Shown piece by piece: positions 8,710 to 17,655 of a DNA stretch of 64,000 nt. The notes below the pieces were generated by a model that was not told the origin of the DNA, ran no database searches, and was given only the letters and a program-made list of their open reading frames with translations. The stretch's first letter is position 1. Each line of letters begins with the position of its first letter. Origin of the DNA: Mycobacterium sp. OAS707. GTDB lineage: Bacteria; Actinomycetota; Actinomycetes; Mycobacteriales; Mycobacteriaceae. The stretch is from positions 310,001 through 374,000 of the forward strand of contig NZ_JADBDS010000005.1 in the NCBI RefSeq assembly GCF_014873705.1, read 5' to 3'. Both the position numbers and the translations under genes were made by a program.

Positions 8710-9762
8710 GTGCCGGCAGGGATGAACACGGTCGACCTCACGGTCGACGGCGACGGCTTCGAGCTTCACTGGGAGGCCCTCCTCGACAAAGGCTGGTCCG
8801 ACGGCTTGCCGGCCGTGCCGCCGACGCCAGAACGCGTCGACGCCATGCTCGGTGGACGGGATCCGCGCCAGGTACACGTGACCCTCGGCGGTGATGCACC
8901 CGGTGCGATGTACAGCCTCGGGAACGCCAGCACTCCCGCGACCAACGTCCAGATCGCCGCCAACGCAGTGATGGCAGGTTGCCGGCCCGAGTACTTTCCC
9001 GCCGTTCTCGCCTCCCTGAAGGCCATCACGGCGTCGGACAACGGGGCCAACTTCCTCGCAAGCTCGGCGCCGCTGCTCGTGTTCAACGGCCCCGTCCGCC
9101 GCGAGCTGGGCATCAGTTCGAGTCATGAGATGTTGAGCATGGTGCACCGGGCCAATGCGACGATCGGCCGGGCGGTACGTCTGGTTCTGCGCAACATCGG
9201 CGGCGCCACGCCTGACCGCCTGTTCGACGTGCAGTTCGGGATGCCTGGGCGTACCGCGATGGTGATGGGCGAGCACGAAGAAGAGAGCCCGTGGGCGCCG
9301 TTCGCCGAGGGCGGTAGCGCTGTCACGGTATTCGCGGCCACCGGCACCATGCCGGTCAACTACCACCAGGTACCGCAGCGAGTCGAGGAGCTGTTGCTGA
9401 TTCTCAGCAGGTGTCTCGACTACGTCCGCGGCAACCGGCTAGGTCCGTGGCCGGACACGAGCGCACTGTTCGTGCTCTCACCGAAGCACGCACGCGCCTT
9501 CTGCGCCGAAGGGTGGACGAAGGAGCGCGTCGAGGACGAGCTGACCGCGGTCATGAACGACCACTACGACATCGAGCTGCCGTCGATCGCGGAAAAGCTC
9601 GAGCTCATCAACCGCGGCCGTGACCCCCAGGAGCCGCCGACGACGATCCCTATGCCCGAGGACCGCGTGCACCTCCTGGTGGCCGGGGGCGTCGCCGGCT
9701 GGCACTCACTCATGATCCCGACGCGCGCGTTCACGGTGCCGCAGACGGTTCCCATCGCTTGA
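8710..9762 (+). CDS. UGSC-partner-type conserved protein of unknown function
   Basis: A 350-residue protein opening with DKGWSDGLPAVPPTPERVDA, a signature I associate with proteins encoded beside UGSC genes. Further conserved-looking stretches are NVQIAANAVMAGCRPEYFPA near residue 80, LVFNGPVRRELG near 120, and NATIGRAVRLVLRNIGG near 150. There is no signal peptide or membrane segment. Start is GTG 8710 or, equally likely, ATG 8722. It is 4 bases behind the UGSC-like gene and shares its codon bias, so the two are one transcription and probably one functional unit. No catalytic residues can be named. Confidence 0.6.
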   Translation: MPAGMNTVDLTVDGDGFELHWEALLDKGWSDGLPAVPPTPERVDAMLGGRDPRQVHVTLGGDAPGAMYSLGNASTPATNVQIAANAVMAGCRPEYFPAVLASLKAITASDNGANFLASSAPLLVFNGPVRRELGISSSHEMLSMVHRANATIGRAVRLVLRNIGGATPDRLFDVQFGMPGRTAMVMGEHEEESPWAPFAEGGSAVTVFAATGTMPVNYHQVPQRVEELLLILSRCLDYVRGNRLGPWPDTSALFVLSPKHARAFCAEGWTKERVEDELTAVMNDHYDIELPSIAEKLELINRGRDPQEPPTTIPMPEDRVHLLVAGGVAGWHSLMIPTRAFTVPQTVPIA

Positions 9763-10142
9763 TCGAACCCATTGCCCCGACGGCATCCGGTGAGTCTCGA
9801 GTTAGATAGATGTCCCGGTGGGGTGTCAGTTGTGTCGGCGAACCCTGGAGCGCGACGGGTCTCTCAGGAACAAGCTGAGCCCGGAGATCGCCTGGGGGAG
9901 CACGCAAGTGGACTAATTCCAAGAGCGACCACTGGCCTGGTGTCGGTTGGGTGCCGAACTCTCACCTTCGCAGCCAACGGGCCTTGACCATCGACATTCA
10001 AGTGACATTCTTGCTCCCGTAGCGTCGGCTAACCAGCAGGGGGTTGCCCACGGGACCCAAAGCCGACGGAAGGAATCCTTGTCGTATGTGGTTCTTGGGC
10101 AGCGTGTGCGCCCTCACCAGCAACTGACACTCGGAGGGACGC
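9763..10142. other. Gap of about 380 bases upstream of the aldehyde dehydrogenase
   Basis: No gene is supported. It should hold the promoter of the aldehyde dehydrogenase, whose ribosome site CGGAGGG is at about 10131-10137. I see no clear dyad. Confidence 0.45.
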
Positions 10143-11612
10143 ATGACCGCGATCTTGACCGGAGAGAGCCGGATGCTCATCGACGGCAGCTTGACCCCGG
10201 CCAGCTCGGGCAGACTTTACGACAACATCAATCCCGCCACCGAGGAAGTGCTCGGGCAGACCGCGGATGCAGCCTCCGATGACATGGACCGCGCCATCGC
10301 CGCAGCACGGAGGGCTTTCGACGAATCGTCTTGGGCCACAGACCGAGAGCTGCGCAAGCGGTGCCTGAGCCAGCTTCAACATGCCCTCGAGGACGAGAAG
10401 GAGGCGTTGCGCTCAGAACTCGTGGCCGAGGTGGGCACCCCCGTCTCGATCACATACATCGCCCAACTGGAATGGCCGTTGGCGGAAGCGCTTAAGACGC
10501 CGATCGCGATGATGGACACCTTCGCGTGGGAGCGCGCGCTTCCCGACACCAACTTCTTCGCGCCCAGCCACCGCGTGGTATGGCGCGAACCGGTCGGCGT
10601 AGTGGCCGCCATCGCTCCATGGAACTTCCCGTTGGAGGTCACACTGAACAAGCTCGGCCCAGCCCTCGCGACGGGGAATACGGTCGTGCTGAAGCCGGCG
10701 CCGGACACGCCGTGGAACGCGACACGTTTGGGACGGCTTGCCGTCGAACGGACGGACATGCCCCCGGGTGTGCTCAACGTGGTACCCACGTCAGACAACA
10801 CGGTGGCCGAACGGCTGGTGACCGATTCGCGGGTGGATATGGTGTCCTTCACCGGCTCGACCGGGGTTGGGCAGCGGATTGCGCGGCTAGCGACCGACAC
10901 GCTGAAGCGAACGTTCCTCGAGTTGGGCGGAAAGTCGGCGCTGATCGTGCTCGACGACGCAGACCTGGACGCGGTACTTCAGCAGGCCGCGTTCGTGGGA
11001 TGCGTGCACGCGGGGCAGGGCTGTGTGATCAATACCCGGGTGCTGCTCCCGCGCTCGCGATACAACGAGGCCGTAGAAATCCTCGGTGCCGCTGTAGGGC
11101 AGGTGCCATATGGCGATCCCACTGACCCGCAGACGGTTTCGGGCCCGCTGGTCAACCGCCGCCAATTGGAAGTAGTCCTCGAATACATCGAGAAGGGCAA
11201 GGCTGAGGGCGCCCGCGTGGTTACCGGTGGCGGCAGGCCGGAACACTTGGAGCGAGGCTACTACGTCGCGCCAACGCTTCTGGCCGATGTGGATAACAGC
11301 ATGACCGTCGCCCGCGAGGAGATCTTCGGACCGGTGCTCTGTGCCATCCCGTACGACGACGAAGATGACGCGGTGCGGATCGCGAACGACAGCAAGTATG
11401 GCCTGGCCGGCGGCGTGGCGTCCGCATCGCAGGAGAGAGCCATGAAGGTGGCCCGGCGAATCCGATCCGGAATCATGTCTGTCAACGGCGGTATGGCGTA
11501 CGGCGCCGATGGGCCGTTCGGCGGCTGCAAGATGAGCGGCTGGGGCCGACAGGGCGGCGCAGAGGGATTCGACGAATACCTGACTATCAGAACCATCGGC
11601 TACCCCGACTAA
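10143..11612 (+). CDS. Aldehyde dehydrogenase, NAD(P)-dependent
   Basis: A full-length 489-residue aldehyde dehydrogenase. The substrate and cofactor core AAIAPWNFPLEVTLNKLGPA, the glycine turn SFTGSTGVGQRIA, the general base E260 in FLELGGKSA and the nucleophile C294 in AGQGCVINTR are all present, as is EEIFGPVLC near the end. It oxidises an aldehyde to the acid, probably one made by alcohol oxidation in this island, which a FadD or CaiB enzyme could then activate. The CaiB gene follows 116 bases later on the same strand. The substrate cannot be predicted. Confidence 0.93.
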   Translation: MTAILTGESRMLIDGSLTPASSGRLYDNINPATEEVLGQTADAASDDMDRAIAAARRAFDESSWATDRELRKRCLSQLQHALEDEKEALRSELVAEVGTPVSITYIAQLEWPLAEALKTPIAMMDTFAWERALPDTNFFAPSHRVVWREPVGVVAAIAPWNFPLEVTLNKLGPALATGNTVVLKPAPDTPWNATRLGRLAVERTDMPPGVLNVVPTSDNTVAERLVTDSRVDMVSFTGSTGVGQRIARLATDTLKRTFLELGGKSALIVLDDADLDAVLQQAAFVGCVHAGQGCVINTRVLLPRSRYNEAVEILGAAVGQVPYGDPTDPQTVSGPLVNRRQLEVVLEYIEKGKAEGARVVTGGGRPEHLERGYYVAPTLLADVDNSMTVAREEIFGPVLCAIPYDDEDDAVRIANDSKYGLAGGVASASQERAMKVARRIRSGIMSVNGGMAYGADGPFGGCKMSGWGRQGGAEGFDEYLTIRTIGYPD

Positions 11613-11728
11613 CGGCGGAAACTGATTCATCTCCATCCTCATTCTGGCACCGACACGGCCTGATCATTCGGAGTACTCACGGTCATCCAGCCGCTCAGAG
11701 TAGGCACACAGATAGCGAGGTTTCGGTC

Positions 11729-12964
11729 ATGCCCCCAAAACCGATGGAAGGCATCCGTGTTCTGGAGGTCGCTCAATTCACCTTTGTGCCGGCTGCCGGC
11801 GCCGTCCTGGCGGACTGGGGCGCGGACGTCATCAAGGTCGAGCACCCCGAAACCGGTGATGCCCAGCGCGGTTTGGTGAAGGTGCTAGGTCTGGACACCG
11901 TCGTCAAGGGGTCGTCATTCGTGCCGATCATGGAAGGTCCAAACCGGGGCAAGCGCAGTATCGGATTGGCGCTCGATAGGCCGGAGGCCACGTCGGTTCT
12001 GCACGAATTGGTCAGCGCCAGCGACGTGTTCCTGACGAATTTCTTGCCACAGGCGCGGGCGAAACTCGGCATCGACGTCGCCGACATTCAGGCGGTGAAC
12101 CCCGACATTATTTACGTGCTGGGCACCGGTTTTGGCTACTCCGGTCCAGAAGCCGACAAGGGAGGCTACGACAGCACGGCGTACTGGGCACGGGGCGGCA
12201 GCGGCGACGCGGTGACACCAGCGGGCTCCGATGCGTTCATCGGCATGCCCACCGGTGCCTACGGCGATTCGATAGGTGGAATGACCATCGCCGGCGGTGT
12301 CGCTGCTGCGTTGTTCGCTCGCGGCCAGACGGGGCAACCGTCCGTCGTCGACGTGTCGCTGCTCGGAGTCGGCGCGTGGGCGACGCAGTTCAAGACGAAC
12401 CTCTCGCTGATGGCAGGCGGACCGCTGCCGAAAGTGGTTGCACCCAAGCATGGTTCAGCCAGCAACCCTTTGGCGGCGGCCTACCGAACCGCCGACGATC
12501 GGTGGCTGATGTTGACCATGCTGCAGCCGGGGCGATACTGGCCGGAGTTCTGTCGCACCGTCGGGCGCGAGGAGTTGGCGTCCGACGAGCGTTTCGACTC
12601 CGCTGAGAAGATCATGGCCAACGCGCTGGATGCCAGCGAAATTGTCTCGGACATCATCGCTGGCCGGACGAAAGACGAGTGGGTGCAGGCCTTTACCGGA
12701 ATGGAAGGTCAATGGTCCGTTGTCCAGAACGACTGGGAGGTGGGCAACGATCCGACGCTGCGGGCGCTCGGCCAGATCTGCGAGGTCACGGATGCGGAGG
12801 GCGTGCCGCGTCGATTGGTGGCGAGCCCGGTGCAGTTCGACCGGACTCCGCCGCAGCTGACCCGGGCGCCACTGTTCGCCGAGCACACCGACGACATCCT
12901 GCGCGAACTGGGCCGCTCCGACGAAGAGATCATCGAACTCAAGATCGGTGGAGCGGTCAGCTAG
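11729..12964 (+). CDS. CaiB/BaiF family CoA transferase
   Basis: A 411-residue class III CoA transferase. The N-terminal GIRVLEVAQFTFVPAAGAVL and LADWGADVIKVEHPETGD are typical, and the acylated Asp is expected in GGYDSTAYWARGG. The enzyme moves CoA between a carboxylate and an acyl-CoA donor. It lies behind the aldehyde dehydrogenase and ahead of a broken gene, and may activate the acid made by that dehydrogenase. ATG 11729 has a weak GAGG upstream. Confidence 0.9.
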   Translation: MPPKPMEGIRVLEVAQFTFVPAAGAVLADWGADVIKVEHPETGDAQRGLVKVLGLDTVVKGSSFVPIMEGPNRGKRSIGLALDRPEATSVLHELVSASDVFLTNFLPQARAKLGIDVADIQAVNPDIIYVLGTGFGYSGPEADKGGYDSTAYWARGGSGDAVTPAGSDAFIGMPTGAYGDSIGGMTIAGGVAAALFARGQTGQPSVVDVSLLGVGAWATQFKTNLSLMAGGPLPKVVAPKHGSASNPLAAAYRTADDRWLMLTMLQPGRYWPEFCRTVGREELASDERFDSAEKIMANALDASEIVSDIIAGRTKDEWVQAFTGMEGQWSVVQNDWEVGNDPTLRALGQICEVTDAEGVPRRLVASPVQFDRTPPQLTRAPLFAEHTDDILRELGRSDEEIIELKIGGAVS

Positions 12965-13030
12965 CAGGTGAGGTGGCAATCGGGTGCGACCCGAGCGTCC
13001 GCATCTCACAGACCTTCTCGAGAGGACCGA

Positions 13031-13469
13031 ATGCGCACAGTAGTCGAGTTCTCTACCGGCAACGTCGGACAGCATTCGTTGCGGGCCATCATCGGCAGAC
13101 CGGATCTCGAACTCGTCGGTGTGCACGCCGCGAGTCCACAAGGTCGGCCGGGACGCAGCCGAGCTGTGCGGTTTGACCGAGCCGACCGGCATCGTCGCGA
13201 CGGACGACGTTGACGCAGCCGCCGCGCCACACTGGGAGTACCCGCCCGACGGCAAGCCCGGGGTGCACCGTGTGGTGGTCGAGGGCGAACCGCGTGTCGC
13301 GCTGAACACACACGTTTCGCACCCGACGCTCGACGTCACCGAGGCGGGATGTGTCTCCACCGCGGCACGCATCGTCAACACCATCGACTGGATCTGCGGT
13401 GCGCCCGCGGGATTGATTGCGGCGGAAGATATCCCTCAGGCCGAGATCATCCGCGGCCTCGTGTGGTGA
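13031..13469 (+). pseudogene. Broken DapB-fold NAD(P)-dependent amine dehydrogenase-like gene
   Basis: The first frame starts MRTVVEFSTGNVGQHSLRAI and runs to VGVHAAS; the sense continues in another frame as HKVGRDAAELCGLTEPTGIV after a frameshift near 13140. After ATDDVDA the expected central domain of ~200 residues is absent, and the text resumes at PHWEYPPDGKPGVHRVVVEG and ends IPQAEIIRGLVW. Intact relatives (dihydrodipicolinate-reductase-like proteins common in mycobacteria, about 350 residues) contain all these pieces in one frame. One frameshift plus one internal deletion make it non-functional. Confidence 0.8.
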
Positions 13470-13521
13470 AGATTGCGTGGCGAGCAGAGCGAGTGCCACT
13501 CGCGCGAGTAGGTGCGTGAAC

Positions 13522-14391
13522 CTAGACCATCTCGGCAGCCAACGGCTGGTGCCGGCGGTCGGCGACGACGATCGCCAGCTGGCATCCGCTGGGACCCGCG
13601 ACGATCGCATCCATCGGTTCGTCGGTGGCCTGTATGCGCATGTCGCCGCGGGCGTACTCGTGAGAGCCGATGTCAGCACTGCCGGCGATGACGACCATCA
13701 ACTGCTCGGTGCCGCAGACACTGGCCGGACGAATCGTCTGGCCAGGTGTGGCGCGCACCATCTCGACGGATGGGCCCACCTCGGCATCGCCCCACTCACC
13801 GGTGAACGATGTCCCGTCGTCGAGGTCGGCTAGCGACCGGAACAGATATCCGCGCGAACAGGCGCCGTCGCTGGTGGCGATCGCCGGAATTCCCTTGGGC
13901 CCGGCAGGATGCGCGTAGGCGTCCGCCTGGGCGGGCTGCAAGTACTCGCCACCGTCGATCATCGACTCGCGGTCGGCGTCGTTGATGATCGTGGGCAGTG
14001 CGCCCCGGCGGTCGCCCATCACCAGGACGAGCCAGGCGGGGTCATCGCATGCGGGATGCTCACGGTAAACCTTGCCCGCTTCCTGAAAAACGAATCCGCC
14101 GGCGTGCAACGGTCTGCCGGCGACGTTCCATTCGCCGCCGACGAGCACCCGGAACTGATCGCAGCCGTGAAAGTGCGGCGGATCGACGACGTGGCGCCAG
14201 TCCAGTGGTTCATGGGCCAGGGTGGTTATCAGGCCGAGCTGAACCACGGGACCGGACTGAGGGTCGCCGATGCCGAACGCGTAATACTTGATCGACCCCG
14301 CCGGGGTCATCGACGGCCAGGCCTCTTCGGCACGGAAGCTGATGTCGAGGTGATCGCCGTCAAGTGTGATGAGATCTTTACCATCGAACAT
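13522..14391 (-). CDS. Two-domain cupin (bicupin) protein
   Basis: A 289-residue protein with two cupin-like halves. The first has VVDPPHFHGCDQFRVLVGGE and LHAGGFVFQEAGKVYREHP, giving the two His motifs; the second, from about residue 190, has EMVRATPGQTIRPAS, MVVIAGSADI and YARGDMRIQ. Such proteins are metal-dependent dioxygenases, isomerases or sensors; no activity can be assigned. A GAGGAG ribosome site lies directly before ATG 14391. It follows the minus-strand cupin/thiamine-enzyme/hydrolase genes but has its own 334-base upstream region, so it is probably transcribed separately. Confidence 0.7.
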   Translation of the reverse strand: MFDGKDLITLDGDHLDISFRAEEAWPSMTPAGSIKYYAFGIGDPQSGPVVQLGLITTLAHEPLDWRHVVDPPHFHGCDQFRVLVGGEWNVAGRPLHAGGFVFQEAGKVYREHPACDDPAWLVLVMGDRRGALPTIINDADRESMIDGGEYLQPAQADAYAHPAGPKGIPAIATSDGACSRGYLFRSLADLDDGTSFTGEWGDAEVGPSVEMVRATPGQTIRPASVCGTEQLMVVIAGSADIGSHEYARGDMRIQATDEPMDAIVAGPSGCQLAIVVADRRHQPLAAEMV

Positions 14392-14725
14392 CGCGTCTCC
14401 TCAAACTGCCTACCGCTCTTACGATTTGAACACAAAGAGTCTATTTCAGTTTAGAGCATCATGGAGACACTTGGCGACGTTAGACGGCTTCACATCCGGA
14501 CGTCGACATGTTGTCGACATGTTGAGGATCGCCTGTCGCGCAGCAGATTCCAATCGATAAGAGAGCCGGGATTTGCCATTGACTATGGCGTCTTACTTGA
14601 CCCCGCTGTCGTCTTCGTGAGGTCGCGACGCCTTTACGCTCACCGACGTGACCGAGCGAGCCGAAGGCGGTATCGACTCACCGCCGAGCGGTTCAGCGAT
14701 ACACGACGCGAGCGAGTCGGTCAGC
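14392..14725. other. Upstream region of the bicupin gene
   Basis: Gene-free. Near 14420-14460 it is unusually AT-rich for this window (runs such as TTTCAGTTTAGAG), fitting a promoter for the bicupin gene. It contains the 11-base tandem repeat at 14502-14523. Confidence 0.45.
14502..14523. promoter_or_regulatory. Two tandem copies of GTCGACATGTT, candidate operator
   Basis: GTCGACATGTT occurs twice head to tail with no gap. The overlap creates the palindrome TGTCGACA at 14512-14519. It sits about 110 bases upstream of the bicupin start, a usual position for a repressor or activator site. Confidence 0.4.
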
Positions 14726-15238
14726 TCACCGGATGCGACCATCGGCATCCCACTGCGTGACCGATGACGTGAAGTCGCCGCCGAGCTTGGCGAGTATCCA
14801 CGGTGGAAGGTGTTTAGGCATGGGCAGCGGAACAGACTGAGCCCCCCTGGCTTTCAGCAGTGCATCGTAGGCGGCGGTGTCACCGCTGAACGGCTGGCCC
14901 TCGCCCGCGATGAACCCGTACAACTCACAGCCGTGTGGGCCGGCTTCCCAGGGTCCGAACACGTCGCCCCATTCGAGCATGATGTGTGTTCCGGCGCGCG
15001 CGACGATGTCCCCGCAGCGGAGCTCGCCAGCCAGTATGAAATTGCTGTGATCGCCGACGTGGCCATGCCGTGGGGAAATGGCGCCAGGATCCCATTTGTT
15101 CCAGAACGCAACGTATCTCGGTGACAGTTCAATCCACTTTTCCCATATCGACGCCGTACGGCCATCGGCGAATTCATAGCGCAGCATCTCCTCGGCCGGT
15201 ACGTCATCGAGGTGCTTGATCGACGGTCCACCCCTCAT
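14726..15238 (-). CDS. Single-domain cupin protein
   Basis: Starting at ATG 15238 (AAAGGGATCGTCGT before it) the product is 170 residues. The cupin core reads RHGHVGDHSNFILAGELRCG followed by HIMLEWGDVFGPWEAGPHGC, with several His and a Glu at metal-ligand positions. It is placed 34 bases behind the thiamine enzyme gene, so it is the third gene of the minus-strand block with the alpha/beta hydrolase. A dioxygenase or decarboxylase role on the same substrate is possible but unproven. Confidence 0.7.
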   Translation of the reverse strand: MRGGPSIKHLDDVPAEEMLRYEFADGRTASIWEKWIELSPRYVAFWNKWDPGAISPRHGHVGDHSNFILAGELRCGDIVARAGTHIMLEWGDVFGPWEAGPHGCELYGFIAGEGQPFSGDTAAYDALLKARGAQSVPLPMPKHLPPWILAKLGGDFTSSVTQWDADGRIR

Positions 15239-15272
15239 ACGACGATCCCTTTCATTTCTACGCGGTGCGCAG

Positions 15273-17597
15273 TCAATTGACCAGGTCGAGCGCGGCGCGC
15301 ACGATGCTGTCGGTGTCGATGCCATGCCAGCCGAAGACCTCCTCTAGGGCGCCGGACTGGCCGAACTCACTGACGCCCAGCGACCTGCCGGGCACCTTGT
15401 TGATGGACGGTAGAAAGGCCAACGTATGAGGGTGCCCGTCGAGAACAGTCACCATGGGCGCCGCATGCTCGGCCGGGAAGACCTGGTCGAGTATCCAGGT
15501 AGGAGAGTCACTACGGCCATGGCGTCCCTGCATCGCCTCGAAAAGCAAACCCGCGCTGGTGATGCAGACGACTTCGGCGCTGATTCCCATGTAGGCCAAC
15601 CGGTCTGCGGCATCAAGAGCTTCGGTGACCATAGCACCCACGGCAGCGATCGTCACCGCCGGCCGCGGGCACGGACGCACTGGATAGGCGCCGGCGATGA
15701 CCTGGCGTCTGCGCCGTTCGACCGCGGCCGGATCGTGCGGAAGCGCGCACAGTTCTTGCTGGACTGGGCGGGTGGACAGTCGAAGATATGCTGAGCGCCC
15801 ATCGGCGCGGCCCAGCCGCGACAGACAATGCAGCAGTATCCACTCGACCTCGACGGCGAATGCCGGTTCGTATGCCGTACAACCGGGTTGCTCAACGCCG
15901 ATCGACGGCGTCTTGATCGATTGGTGGGCCCCGCCCTCGGCCGACAAGGTGACCCCGGCGGGTGTACCGACGAGAATTGATTGTCCTCCCGCATAGATTC
16001 CGAAAGACCATGGCTCCAAGGCACGCTCAACAAACGGGTCATAGACAACGCCGATGGGAAACAAGGGTTGACCCCAGCGACTCCACGTCACACCAAGCTC
16101 ACCCAACAGGCTGACCAGGTTGGTTTCAGCTATGCCGAGTTCGATGTGCTGACCGGTGGGCCGCTCGCGCCAGTGCATGATGGTCTCGGTGTCGTCGTCA
16201 AACCAGTTGAGTCGCTCGCTCGGAGACCAGACGCCGACCTTGTTCAGCCATCCGGCGAGATTGGTAGTGGAGGTGACATCGGGGCTGACCGTGACGACCC
16301 GGCTTGCGACCTCTGGAGCCTCCCGCGAGAGGTCCAGCAGTGTACGGCCGAGCGCGGCCTGGGTGGTTGTGAGGGCCAATGGTTTTCGTCCAAGTGCCAC
16401 GGGAACGGCTGGGGGGGCGACAGGATCGATTGCGCTGCGGCGCAGGCGCTCCGCGGCAGCCCGGCAGATGCCTGCGGCCGGCGAGTTGGCGGTGGGCCTA
16501 ACCCATGGCCGTGCTGGATCTTTGGCCAACCGCGTCGCCAGCGTGTCGAACTGTTCGGCGGTCAACAACGACGAATGATTCTGTGGATGCCCCTGGATCG
16601 GCAGCCGGTGGCCTTTTATCGTGTAAGCGATGATGGCCGTTGGCCGGGTGTCGTCGATTTGAGTAAACGCTTCCCGTAGTGAGCGCAGATCGTGCCCGCC
16701 CAGGTTGGCGAAAGTGCGGACCAGTGCATCGTCGTCGAGGTCGGCGATCAGTGTCGCAATGGCTGCGGCATGGGGGCCCTCGCCGGGCAACCGTGACCGC
16801 AGATCCTCGGCAGAGCAGCGTAAGAGGCGTTGATATTCGGAGTTCGGCATGTCAAGGATCCGCTGTCGCAGCCATTCACCGCCGGGTTGCTCGAACAGTG
16901 TGTCCAAGAGCTTGCCGAACTTGAGGTCGATGACCTGCCACCCATTTGCCGAGAACATCTCTGCGATCCGACCGGCTGCGATGTTGGGCACGATGCGGTC
17001 GAGCGACTGACGGTTCATGTCGATGATCCATACGAGCTCACCGAGTTCGCTCACCGAAGGATCGAGGATCGCCTCCCACACCGCTCCTTCATCCAATTCC
17101 GCGTCACCGACAAGGGAGTACTGCCTGCCCTTTCCTGCGCCGCCGAATACGGTGTCGACATAGCGGCGCGCGACCGCGCCCCAAATCGGTGCGGTCGCTC
17201 CGATTCCGACCGATCCGGTCGAGTAGTCGACCGGATCGGGGTCCTTGGTTCGACTGGGATAGCTTTGCAGTCCGCCAAGTTCACGCAGTCGGCTCAGATG
17301 GCCCTCATCGAGGGTGCCGAGCAAGTAATTGATGCTGTGCAGCACCGGTGAGGCATGCGGCTTGACCGACACCCTGTCACCTGCTTGCAGGTGCTCGAAG
17401 TACAGCGCCGTCATGATTTCGACCATCGACGCGCAGGAAGCCTGGTGGCCGCCGACCTTCATCCCACCAGGATTGGGACGAATCCTGTTGGCGTGATGGA
17501 TGATTGCGGTGGCCAGCCATAGGACATGGTCAGCGATCTCTTCCAGCGCATCGATGTCATCGGTCGGCGATGAATGTGTGGTCTGTGCTGTCAGCAT
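15273..17597 (-). CDS. Thiamine-diphosphate enzyme related to homodimeric pyruvate dehydrogenase E1 (AceE)
   Basis: A 774-residue protein of the AceE/transketolase type. Residues 40-52 read RPNPGGMKVGGHQ, the AceE signature; the TPP-binding motif is GDAELDEG at 164-171 with N195 about 30 residues later. The pyrimidine domain (about 400-600) has HIELGIAETNLVSLLGELG, and a transketolase-C domain ends the protein. AceE proteins are usually 885-930 residues, so this is shortened. No E2 or E3 genes are near, so it may work as a stand-alone 2-oxoacid decarboxylase or synthase rather than in a complex. It lies between an alpha/beta hydrolase and a cupin gene on one strand. Confidence 0.8.
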   Translation of the reverse strand: MLTAQTTHSSPTDDIDALEEIADHVLWLATAIIHHANRIRPNPGGMKVGGHQASCASMVEIMTALYFEHLQAGDRVSVKPHASPVLHSINYLLGTLDEGHLSRLRELGGLQSYPSRTKDPDPVDYSTGSVGIGATAPIWGAVARRYVDTVFGGAGKGRQYSLVGDAELDEGAVWEAILDPSVSELGELVWIIDMNRQSLDRIVPNIAAGRIAEMFSANGWQVIDLKFGKLLDTLFEQPGGEWLRQRILDMPNSEYQRLLRCSAEDLRSRLPGEGPHAAAIATLIADLDDDALVRTFANLGGHDLRSLREAFTQIDDTRPTAIIAYTIKGHRLPIQGHPQNHSSLLTAEQFDTLATRLAKDPARPWVRPTANSPAAGICRAAAERLRRSAIDPVAPPAVPVALGRKPLALTTTQAALGRTLLDLSREAPEVASRVVTVSPDVTSTTNLAGWLNKVGVWSPSERLNWFDDDTETIMHWRERPTGQHIELGIAETNLVSLLGELGVTWSRWGQPLFPIGVVYDPFVERALEPWSFGIYAGGQSILVGTPAGVTLSAEGGAHQSIKTPSIGVEQPGCTAYEPAFAVEVEWILLHCLSRLGRADGRSAYLRLSTRPVQQELCALPHDPAAVERRRRQVIAGAYPVRPCPRPAVTIAAVGAMVTEALDAADRLAYMGISAEVVCITSAGLLFEAMQGRHGRSDSPTWILDQVFPAEHAAPMVTVLDGHPHTLAFLPSINKVPGRSLGVSEFGQSGALEEVFGWHGIDTDSIVRAALDLVN

Positions 17598-17655
17598 GCA
17601 TCGCCCTTCTATGCCAAAAAGTGAGCCAGGTGCAAAGGCGAACGCCCATCACGTC

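Noticed and set aside
10126..10130. TGACA upstream of the aldehyde dehydrogenase
   Set aside because: The opposite half-site required by the four-site motif is absent.
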